A stretch of 6,830 nt of DNA from Acidimicrobiia bacterium. Lineage in GTDB: Bacteria; Actinomycetota; Acidimicrobiia; Acidimicrobiales; SZUA-35. This document shows, in pieces, positions 1 through 6,253 of the stretch; position 1 is the first letter of the stretch, and every line of letters starts with the position of its first letter. The stretch lies in contig JAOUGG010000129.1 of the NCBI GenBank assembly GCA_029857855.1, forward strand, positions 1 to 6,830. Reading direction: 5' to 3'. The notes below the pieces were generated by a model that was given only the letters and a program-made list of their open reading frames with translations, made no database searches and was not told the DNA's origin. Both the position numbers and the translations under genes were made by a program.

Positions 1-921
<921 letters not shown>

Positions 922-927
922 TTGGAT

Positions 928-934
928 TCCCCCT
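928..934 (-). promoter_or_regulatory. Ribosome binding site of clpX, overlapping the clpP stop codon
   Basis: On the minus strand the sequence AGGGGGA lies 6 bases before the clpX GTG at 921. Its first two bases are also the last two of the clpP stop TAG (933-935). A ribosome finishing clpP therefore ends on the clpX binding site, which suggests translational coupling of peptidase and unfoldase. It also supports GTG 921 as the start. Confidence 0.7.
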
Positions 935-1559
935 AGGACTCGACAGCCCGAATCGGGCCCGACGAGTCGACGGCGTTCCGCTCCGCGATTACCTCATCAA
1001 TGATGCCGTATTCCTTGGCTTCGTGCGCAGTCAACACGAAATCGCGGTCGGTGTCCTTGGCGATCCGCTCGTGGGACTGGCCGGTGTGGTAGACGAGGAT
1101 GTCCTCCATCCGCTGCTTCATCCGCTCGATCTCCTTGGCCGCGATCTCGAGATCGGAGACCTGACCCTGGGCGCCCGTGTAGGGCTGGTGGAGCAAAATC
1201 CGTGCGTTGGGCAGCGCAAGGCGTTTGCCCGGCGCACCACCGGCCAGCAGGAGCGCAGCGGCCGAAGCGGCCTGACCAAAGCAGATGGTGACCACGTCGG
1301 GTTTGACGTAGGTCATCGTGTCATAGATGGCGAACATCCCCGTGATGTCGCCGCCGGGTGAGTTGATGTAGAGGCTGATGTCGCGGTCGGGGTTCTCCGA
1401 CTCGAGGTGCAGCAGCTTGGCGCACACCAAGTTCGCGACCTCTTCCACGATCGGGGTGCCGAGAAAGACGATGTTGTCCTTCAGCAGACTCGAGAACAGA
1501 TCTCGGGTCACGGGACCACGCGGCGTGTCCTCGGTGATGTAAGGGACGGAGTAGGTCAC
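933..1559 (-). CDS. clpP: ATP-dependent Clp protease proteolytic subunit ClpP
   Basis: ClpP is the self-compartmentalised serine peptidase; two heptameric rings form a chamber fed by ClpX. The 208-residue product has the family's normal length. The triad is visible: Ser99 in GQAAS, His124 in LLHQP, and Asp173 in DTDRD. The oxyanion segment SPGGD (67-71) and the handle-region helix around 136-158 are also present. The start is GTG at 1559, giving an N-terminus [10 protein letters not shown] typical of actinobacterial ClpP with little or no propeptide. A weak purine-rich binding site (GAGAGAAG) precedes it. The gene begins 24 bases after the tig stop and ends 11 bases before clpX. Many actinobacteria carry two clpP genes; only one is seen here, directly between tig and clpX, so a second copy, if any, lies elsewhere. 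Nothing looks damaged. Confidence 0.98.
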   Translation of the reverse strand: MTYSVPYITEDTPRGPVTRDLFSSLLKDNIVFLGTPIVEEVANLVCAKLLHLESENPDRDISLYINSPGGDITGMFAIYDTMTYVKPDVVTICFGQAASAAALLLAGGAPGKRLALPNARILLHQPYTGAQGQVSDLEIAAKEIERMKQRMEDILVYHTGQSHERIAKDTDRDFVLTAHEAKEYGIIDEVIAERNAVDSSGPIRAVES

Positions 1560-1583
1560 TCTTCTTCTCTCGTTCTTCTGTTC

Positions 1584-2969
1584 TTACTCTTCTTCTTGGT
1601 CATCGGATTCGTCCTCTGGCAGTTCTAGCGCATCGGCGGGGATGAGTTGGCCATCCTCGTCGATCACCTTGGTTTTGGTGATGAGCCAGTCCAGTGTCTT
1701 GCTCTTCAGCAGGTCGGCCCGCACCTGCGGGAGATGACCGTGCTCGATGAACTCGGCCTTCAGTTCGTCGGCCGAACGGTCGAATTGGGTGGCCGCCTTC
1801 TCGAGTTCGGCGTCGACCTCGTCGTCGGTGACGGCGATCGCCTCCTGGGTCGCGATGGCTCGCAGTGCCAGATCGAGCTTGGCCGACGACCGGGCGGCCT
1901 CGGTCAGTTCGGCGGTCATGGACTGCGGGTCCTGGCCGCTGAACTGAAGGTACTGTTCGAGGCTGAGGCCCTGGGCCTGGAGCCGCATGGCCATGTCCTG
2001 GATGCGGTTCTCGACCTCGCCCGACACCATGGCCTCGGGAACCGACTCGTCGTCGACCAATGCGGAGATGGCCTCGGCGATCTTGTTGCGACGGGCAGCC
2101 TGGCCCTGGTGGATGCGGGACTGCTGCATCCGGGTGCGGTAGTCGTCGCGCAGGTCGGCGAGGGTGGCAAACTCGGAATGCTCGGCGACCCATTCGTCGG
2201 TGGCCTCGGGCAGGACGTTCTCCTGCACCGCGTTGACCTTGATGGTGAAGTGGAGGGGCTCCTCCTCGGCGTCGTCATCATCGTCGTCGTCATCGTGGCC
2301 GGTGTCGGGATAGTCGGCGGTGAACTCGAGTTCGTCGCCGGCTGAGGCGCCGACGACCTGCTCGTCGATCTCCGGGATGCCGGTGGCACCGGAGCCGACT
2401 TCGTAGGAGTAGTCATCGGCCGTCATGCCGGGAACGGGATCACCGTGATGGGTGGCGGCGATGTCGATCGACACCCGGTCGCCCTCGGCTGCGGGCCGCT
2501 CGACGGTTTCGAGCTCGGAGAACTGACCCCGGAGACGGTCGACGGCCTCGTCGAGATCCTCGTCGGTCACGTCGATGCGGGGGATCTCGACCTCGAGTGC
2601 CTCGTAGCCGGGACCGACCTCGATCGACGGCCGGACTTCGACGACGGCGTCGAAGGTTACGCCGCCCGAGTCCATACCATCGGTGATGTCGATCTCCGGC
2701 GGGGCGATCACGTCGACCTGGTGCTCGATCACGGCCTTCGAGTAATAGTCGGGCAGGGAGTGCCGGAAGGCCTCTTCCCGGGCGTAACCCTGACCGATTC
2801 GGGCCTCCAGCACTTTGCGGGGCGCTTTGCCGGGGCGGAAACCGGGGAGACGAACATCTTTGGCCAGCCGGCGGAAGGCGGCATCGAGTTCCTTGTCGAA
2901 CTCGGCTTCCTCTACTTCGACGACGACCTTGACCTTGTTGCCCTCGAGGGGCTCAATCGTGGATCTCAC
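1584..2969 (-). CDS. tig: Trigger factor (ribosome-associated chaperone / peptidyl-prolyl isomerase)
   Basis: Trigger factor binds the ribosome exit tunnel and shields nascent chains; its central FKBP-like domain can isomerise proline bonds. From GTG 2969 the protein is 461 residues. The ribosome-binding domain carries the signature GFRPGKAP (43-50). The FKBP-like domain spans about 155-250, and a helical C-terminal chaperone domain follows from about 255 to 435, ending in an acidic tail (ELPEDESDDQEEE). I chose GTG 2969 because the product then begins MRSTIEPL, matching the MKSTVEQL type of start known for actinobacterial trigger factors, and because a TAnnnT box lies 7 bases before it. In-frame GTGs at 2987 and 2993 would add 6 or 8 residues. 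An oddity is a run of eight Asp (226-233) followed by AEEE in an FKBP loop. The gene heads the tig-clpP-clpX operon. Confidence 0.96.
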   Translation of the reverse strand: MRSTIEPLEGNKVKVVVEVEEAEFDKELDAAFRRLAKDVRLPGFRPGKAPRKVLEARIGQGYAREEAFRHSLPDYYSKAVIEHQVDVIAPPEIDITDGMDSGGVTFDAVVEVRPSIEVGPGYEALEVEIPRIDVTDEDLDEAVDRLRGQFSELETVERPAAEGDRVSIDIAATHHGDPVPGMTADDYSYEVGSGATGIPEIDEQVVGASAGDELEFTADYPDTGHDDDDDDDDAEEEPLHFTIKVNAVQENVLPEATDEWVAEHSEFATLADLRDDYRTRMQQSRIHQGQAARRNKIAEAISALVDDESVPEAMVSGEVENRIQDMAMRLQAQGLSLEQYLQFSGQDPQSMTAELTEAARSSAKLDLALRAIATQEAIAVTDDEVDAELEKAATQFDRSADELKAEFIEHGHLPQVRADLLKSKTLDWLITKTKVIDEDGQLIPADALELPEDESDDQEEE

Positions 2970-2976
2970 TTCTTGA

Positions 2977-2982
2977 AGTGTA
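2977..2982 (-). promoter_or_regulatory. Candidate -10 element for leaderless transcription of tig
   Basis: On the minus strand TACACT matches the TAnnnT -10 pattern of actinobacteria and sits 7 bases before the GTG at 2969. That spacing would put the transcript start at or beside the start codon. No Shine-Dalgarno sequence is seen before this GTG, which fits a leaderless mRNA. No convincing -35 box was found. If tig is read from GTG 2993 instead, this box lies inside the gene and the call fails. Confidence 0.35.
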
Positions 2983-3511
2983 GCCACCGGCACTGACGTC
3001 CCGGCGATGATTGCGGAGGCGCGGGTCGTGGCGCGCGGTCATGGCCTGTCGACGACCTCCACGCCCTCCGACAAGGTGGTTCGGGTGAGGGTGACCGGTC
3101 CGCACTCGCTGCGGACGTTCTCGACGATCGAGGTGCGACAGCGGCTCTTCATGGCATGACCGCCGACGGCCGCGACCGAGCGGGTGCCGCGGACGACGCA
3201 CCGGAGCCGAGAATGCCGTTGTTCGACCCGAAGCATTCGACGCCGCGCACAACGAAGCGGGTGCCCGGCTCGTTGCGGAAGCACGCTTCGTTGGCGTCGG
3301 GGCCGCGGGCACCGGTGACCCGAAGGTTCTCGACCGTGAGGTTGGTGCCGACGGCCAGGATGCAGGCCTTGCCGCCGGCCGGTCGGAGGCCGCCGCAGTC
3401 GACGGTGGCCCGCCCGCCGGGTCGAGAGCGGATGGTGACGTCGTCGGATCCGACGGCGACCGTTTCGCGGTAGCTGCCGGGCAGGAGTTTGATGACGGCT
3501 CCGTCGCCGGC

Positions 3512-3535
3512 GGCGTCGACGGCGGCGTCGACGGC
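3512..3535 (-). repeat. Two tandem copies of a 12-base unit inside the beta-helix gene
   Basis: The plus-strand unit GGCGTCGACGGC occurs twice in perfect tandem. On the coding strand it encodes a repeated alanine/valine/aspartate segment (AVDAAVDAA) before the first beta-helix rungs. This is a low-complexity stretch prone to slippage. It is in frame and does not itself break the gene. Confidence 0.7.
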
Positions 3536-3865
3536 GACGGCGGCGGCGCCGCCGGCAAGGGTGGCGTAGCGCTGGGACGGACCGACGCAGTGGGTGGTGC
3601 CCGACTGGCAGGTTGCGGCCCGCTCGTCCGGCGGCGATGAGGTGTCATCGCCGGCCTGGGTCGAGATCGATGCTGACGCTGAGGTTGAGCTTGAGGTTGA
3701 TGTCGGGGTCGCGGTCGGCGGCACCGTCTCGTCGCCCACGGCGACCGAGGGGGCAGGCCCGACGGCTGCAACCGTGTCGGTGGCGGCTTCGGTGGCTCCC
3801 GGATGGGAGTGGGAGGACGGATCCGGGTCCGGCGCCTCGCCGGTCGTCGGGTCGACGTCGGGTGT

Positions 3866-3868
3866 TCA
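3866..3868 (-). other. In-frame TGA at the expected lipobox cysteine of the beta-helix gene
   Basis: The signal sequence ends ...SVLLG, then TGA, then TPDVDPTTG in the same frame, and the frame stays open for 239 more codons. A cysteine here (TGC or TGT) would complete a lipobox-like LLGC, and the following Asp/Pro/Thr-rich linker is typical of lipoproteins. A single base change TGC to TGA explains it. Alternatives are TGG (Trp) to TGA, a sequencing error, or recoding, which I consider unlikely. Confidence 0.55.
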
Positions 3869-4020
3869 GCCAAGGAGGACAGAGAAGACCGCGAACACCG
3901 CAAGCACCGCAAACGTGGCCATCCGCTGACGGCGTCGTCCAACCATGGCGGTCGAGTGTACAACGCCGGCCGCGGCGGCTTCCGCAACTACCCACGGCCG
4001 CCGGGTGGATTGCCGTCGGG

Positions 4021-4026
4021 TAGATT
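4021..4026 (+). promoter_or_regulatory. Candidate -10 element for leaderless transcription of the serine hydrolase
   Basis: TAGATT fits TAnnnT and ends 6 bases before the ATG at 4033, so transcription would begin at the start codon. There is no Shine-Dalgarno sequence in the 20 bases before the ATG, consistent with a leaderless message. No clear -35 box is visible. The box lies in the 86-base gap between the divergent beta-helix gene and the hydrolase. Confidence 0.4.
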
Positions 4027-4032
4027 GACGTC

Positions 4033-5262
4033 ATGGGCCGGTCGGGAGTCACGGCGCGTCGGTTGCTCGGATACAGCGGACTCTGCGTGGTCGGCCTGGT
4101 GGTGTTGTGGATCGGCGTCTCGATGCTGGTGTACTCGCCGACGTATGTCGCCAGGGTGCTCGAGATGCGCGAGTCGAGCCAGGGCGACTATCTGCAGAAC
4201 TTCCCGACCCGCACCATCGTCGCCTCGTCAAAGCCGTTCAGCTATCCGGTGGCCCTCGACCCCGCCGCCGAAACACGTCTTGCGTCCGCCTTGGAGACCG
4301 ACGACCTTCAGGGCTTCCTCGAGTCGACGAACACACAGGCGTTGATCGTCATCGAGGACGACACCGTGATCGTCGAACGGTACGCGAACGGGGCGGAACG
4401 GGACACCATGCTGACGTCGTTCTCGGTGGCCAAGTCTTTCGACTCCGCCCTCGTCGGGATCGCCATCGACGAGGGGTTCATCGGCGGTGTCGACGACCCG
4501 ATCACCGACTACCTGCCGGAGCTTGGCGGCGACGAATCGACTGTCTCGCCCATACGCATCGCCGACCTGCTGACGATGTCGTCCGGACTCGAGTACGCCG
4601 AGATGCGGTGGGCGTTGTTCAACGGCGACGATCCGATCACCACCTATCATCCCGACCAGCGGGAGGTCGCACTGGAGGCCGCGACCCGGGTTGTCGGCGC
4701 ACCGGGCCGGGAGTTCCAGTACAACAAGTACCACCCGCAGCTTCTCGGCATGATCCTCGAGCGGACGACGGGTCTGACCGTCACCGAGTTCACGCAGAGC
4801 CGCCTGTGGGAGCCGATGGGGATGGAGTACGACGGTCAGTGGACCCTCGACAGCGAGGTCGCCGGGTTCGAGAAGATGGAAGCCGGACTCAACGCCAGGG
4901 CCATCGATTTCGCGAAGCTCGGCTCGCTCTATCTGGCCGACGGCGACTGGAACGGCTCGGAGATCGTGCCCCCGGCGTGGGTCGAGGCATCGGTTTCGTT
5001 CGACCCGGACCGAGACCGTCCCGACCACTACCGTGATGACTTCGGTCGATGGATCCACCAGGACGGAAACGGCTGGTACGGGTACTTCTGGTACGGCCGT
5101 GCTCGCGACGGCTCCGATCCCGACTTCTTCGCCGAGGGCGATCACGGGCAGTTCGTCTACGTGTCGCCGTCGGCCGACACCGTCATCGTGCGAATGGGCA
5201 CCGAGTTCGGCCTGTCGAGTGGCGAGTGGATCGACACGTTCTACGAGTACTGCGGGTCCTAG
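4033..5262 (+). CDS. Membrane-anchored serine hydrolase, beta-lactamase / class C esterase family
   Basis: The 409-residue product has a basic N-terminus and one hydrophobic segment (about 11-34), so it is probably anchored with the catalytic domain outside. The serine beta-lactamase/penicillin-binding-protein fold is shown by S131-V-A-K134, which holds the nucleophile and general base. It is also shown by Y230-N-K232 in the Y-x-N position, by LLTMSSGLEY (179-188), a usual family block, and by H371-G-Q near the C-terminus in place of KTG. Length is normal for this group (COG1680-like), whose members include esterases, D-amino-acid peptidases and beta-lactamase relatives; the substrate cannot be told. 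Lys replaces the usual Asn of Y-x-N. The gene diverges from the beta-helix gene and converges on the GerMN-domain gene. From memory, the gene beside tig in Mycobacterium (lipP) is also of this fold, so the neighbourhood may be old. The frame is intact. Confidence 0.9.
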   Translation: MGRSGVTARRLLGYSGLCVVGLVVLWIGVSMLVYSPTYVARVLEMRESSQGDYLQNFPTRTIVASSKPFSYPVALDPAAETRLASALETDDLQGFLESTNTQALIVIEDDTVIVERYANGAERDTMLTSFSVAKSFDSALVGIAIDEGFIGGVDDPITDYLPELGGDESTVSPIRIADLLTMSSGLEYAEMRWALFNGDDPITTYHPDQREVALEAATRVVGAPGREFQYNKYHPQLLGMILERTTGLTVTEFTQSRLWEPMGMEYDGQWTLDSEVAGFEKMEAGLNARAIDFAKLGSLYLADGDWNGSEIVPPAWVEASVSFDPDRDRPDHYRDDFGRWIHQDGNGWYGYFWYGRARDGSDPDFFAEGDHGQFVYVSPSADTVIVRMGTEFGLSSGEWIDTFYEYCGS

Positions 5263-5282
5263 ACCGGACGCTTGCGGGTCCT
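5251..5282. repeat. 10-base direct repeat at the hydrolase stop codon
   Basis: TGCGGGTCCT occurs at 5251-5260 and again at 5273-5282; the first T of the hydrolase TAG is the last base of the first copy. Between them GGAC (5266-5269, from ccGGACgc) can pair with GTCC (5278-5281) as a short weak stem. It lies in the narrow gap between convergent genes and could be a poor terminator or a duplication scar. Confidence 0.35.
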
Positions 5283-5311
5283 GGCGACGCCGCTGTCGAG
5301 GGCCTCCGATG

Positions 5312-5410
5312 CTACGGAACGTATTGCTCCTCGATAGCCGTGATTCGGGCGTCCTCGATGGTGAGCCAGACGCCGGGCACCGGATCACGACCCGCTTGCT
5401 CGGCCAGCCA
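5312..5410 (-). pseudogene. Out-of-frame C-terminal tail of the GerMN-domain gene
   Basis: In the frame next to that of the GerMN gene, codons from 5410 read WLAEQAGRDPVPG, then VWLTIEDARITAIEEQYVP, and stop at TAG 5312. A segment of the form 'WLT-x-x-D/N-G/A-x-(I/V)-x-x-I-x-EQY-x-P' is, to my recollection, the usual last strand of actinobacterial secreted proteins with this architecture, so the tail probably belonged to the upstream gene. The upstream frame instead ends after the unrelated residues MAGRASGS at 5385. Confidence 0.5.
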
Positions 5411-6071
5411 TGCCGGTGAACCAGCAGGCCAGGTCGAAGTCCAGCGCGTCGGCCCCGGCCTGGTCGACGAAGCCGAACCAGCGGCCGTCGGGCAGCGTGT
5501 CATCGGCCGGCGGCGCGCAACCCGATCCGGTGGCCCGCTCGGCCGTCGGGACGTCGAGCTGTTGCCCGTCACGGTTGGTGTCGAAGCAATCACGTTGGAG
5601 CCAGCCGGCGAAGTCGTCGCAGCTTCCCTCGATCGTGTACCGGGTGCGATCGACGTCGTCGAACTGGAACGCGGTGGCGTTGAGCTGGGCCAGAAGTGCC
5701 ATGCTGCCGCAGCTGGTCGATGCGTTGGGGATGATCCCGCGGACGTCGGTGAAGTCGACGACGAGCAGTCCGTCGTCGAGGGTGAACGAGTTGACGGCGC
5801 CGGCGGTCTGGGCGGAGAACATCGATCCCGCCCCGGACGTGATCTCGTCGTCCGTCGGTCCACTCACGAGCGCCGTGAAACTGGCCTCGATCGGGTCCCC
5901 GCCGGCGTTGATGGCTCGGGGGAAACCGTCGACCTCGGCACAGTCCGAGCCGTCGCCGACGCTGAAGAACACGTCGACGCTGTCCGAACCGTCGCCATCC
6001 TCACCGCCGCGCCGCTCCGCCGGGATCGGCCGCTGCGCTGTGTTCGTGTGATCATGTCGGCACTCCACCAC
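5385..6071 (-). CDS. GerMN-domain protein, probably a degraded secreted lipoprotein
   Basis: The 228-residue product contains a GerMN-type domain at about residues 32-150 (VDVFFSVGDG, then ALVSGPTDDE, LDDGLLVVDFTDV, LLAQLNATAFQFDDV, RTRYTIEGS). The domain occurs in spore germination protein GerM and in actinobacterial cell-envelope lipoproteins such as LpqB; its biochemical role is not settled. After it come a Cys-containing link with an Asp-rich turn (DTNRDG, 164-169) and a second block, DGRWFGFVDQAGADALDFDLACWFTG (195-220). I chose GTG 6071 because GGAGGG ends 8 bases before it; GTG 6080 is too close to that site. Two things are odd: no signal sequence or lipobox precedes the acidic GGEDGDGSDS linker that normally follows a lipid-modified Cys, and the expected C-terminal tail is in another frame (5312-5410). 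The gene converges on the hydrolase. It may be a pseudogene, or carry sequence errors. Confidence 0.6.
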   Translation of the reverse strand: MVECRHDHTNTAQRPIPAERRGGEDGDGSDSVDVFFSVGDGSDCAEVDGFPRAINAGGDPIEASFTALVSGPTDDEITSGAGSMFSAQTAGAVNSFTLDDGLLVVDFTDVRGIIPNASTSCGSMALLAQLNATAFQFDDVDRTRYTIEGSCDDFAGWLQRDCFDTNRDGQQLDVPTAERATGSGCAPPADDTLPDGRWFGFVDQAGADALDFDLACWFTGMAGRASGS

Positions 6072-6079
6072 CGATTTCA

Positions 6080-6093
6080 CCCTCCGAGGAGGG
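6080..6093 (-). promoter_or_regulatory. Ribosome binding site of the GerMN gene inside a small hairpin
   Basis: On the minus strand CCCTC and GAGGG pair around the loop CTCG, and the GAGGG arm is the Shine-Dalgarno sequence for GTG 6071. Pairing would hide the ribosome binding site. The site is strong and well spaced, which helps to choose the start. Whether the 5 bp stem is regulatory or chance in GC-rich DNA cannot be told. Confidence 0.4.
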
Positions 6094-6162
6094 GCCCAAC
6101 GTCCTCAATCTTGCGACGCCTCGCATTCGCGATAATCGTCGTCCGGCGTGTTGCAGGCCGGG

Positions 6163-6168
6163 TAGAGT
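6163..6168 (+). promoter_or_regulatory. Candidate -10 element of the tRNA-Pro gene
   Basis: TAGAGT fits TAnnnT and ends 10 bases before the first base of the tRNA, a reasonable distance for a short 5' leader. No well-placed -35 box is seen (TTGCAG at 6151 is too close). It lies in the 107-base gap between the divergent GerMN gene and the tRNA. Confidence 0.35.
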
Positions 6169-6178
6169 GATCACGATC

Positions 6179-6253
6179 CGGGATGTGGCGCAGTTTGGCT
6201 AGCGCACCTGCTTTGGGAGCAGGGGGTCGGGAGTTCAAATCTCCCCATCCCGA
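6179..6253 (+). tRNA. tRNA-Pro, anticodon UGG
   Basis: A full cloverleaf is visible. The acceptor stem is CGGGATG (6179-6185) with CATCCCG (6246-6252), with A6253 as discriminator. The D-stem is GCGC (6188-6191) with GCGC (6202-6205), and the D-loop contains GG. The anticodon stem is CCTGC (6207-6211) with GCAGG (6219-6223), and the 7-base loop TTTGGGA gives anticodon TGG at 6214-6216. The variable region is GGGTC. The T-stem is GGGAG (6229-6233) with CTCCC (6241-6245), around the loop TTCAAAT. The 3' CCA is not encoded. UGG reads CCA and, by wobble, other proline codons. The molecule shows no mismatches in any stem, so it should be functional. Confidence 0.97.

Larger units (their letters stand above)
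3039..3946 (-). pseudogene. Secreted right-handed beta-helix (pectate-lyase-fold) protein, apparently broken by a TGA and a frame shift
   Basis: Three reading pieces line up as one ancestral gene. Piece 1 (ATG 3946 to TGA 3866) encodes MVGRRRQR followed by a hydrophobic stretch ending VLLG, a signal sequence. Piece 2 continues in the same frame after the TGA: a Pro/Ser/Thr-rich linker (to about 3620), then a typical beta-helix section with AVIKLLPGSYRETVAV, VTIRSRPGG and LTVENLRVTGARG, stopping at 3149. Piece 3 is in another frame (about 3200 down to TGA 3039) and reads VVRGTRSVAAVGGHAMKSR, resembling the GH-x-x-KSR rung that normally comes some 30 residues after NNGILGSG in such proteins. 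The join near 3200 therefore looks like an out-of-frame internal deletion. Such proteins are usually exported carbohydrate-active or surface proteins; no substrate can be named. The longest intact frame, GTG 3739 to 3149 (196 residues), might still be annotated as a protein, but without a signal sequence. Confidence 0.6.

Noticed and set aside
1647..2345. Plus-strand open frame of 232 codons opposite tig
   Set aside because: Antisense shadow of trigger factor; its valine-rich end simply mirrors the Asp codon run.
3500..3545. GC-rich repeats as a possible CRISPR or regulatory array
   Set aside because: Only two 12-base tandem units without spacers, inside coding sequence.
2953..3987. Minus-strand open frame of 344 codons over the beta-helix gene
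   Set aside because: Pro/Arg/Ser-rich product typical of an out-of-frame reading; the beta-helix rungs are in another frame.
4228..5388. Long minus-strand open frame of 386 codons opposite the serine hydrolase
   Set aside because: The hydrolase has clear active-site motifs on the plus strand; the antisense product shows no domain and is a mirror of biased codons.
5049..6170. Plus-strand open frame of 373 codons crossing the hydrolase end and the GerMN gene
   Set aside because: It overlaps two better-supported genes, is Arg/Val-rich without recognisable motifs, and has no plausible start context.
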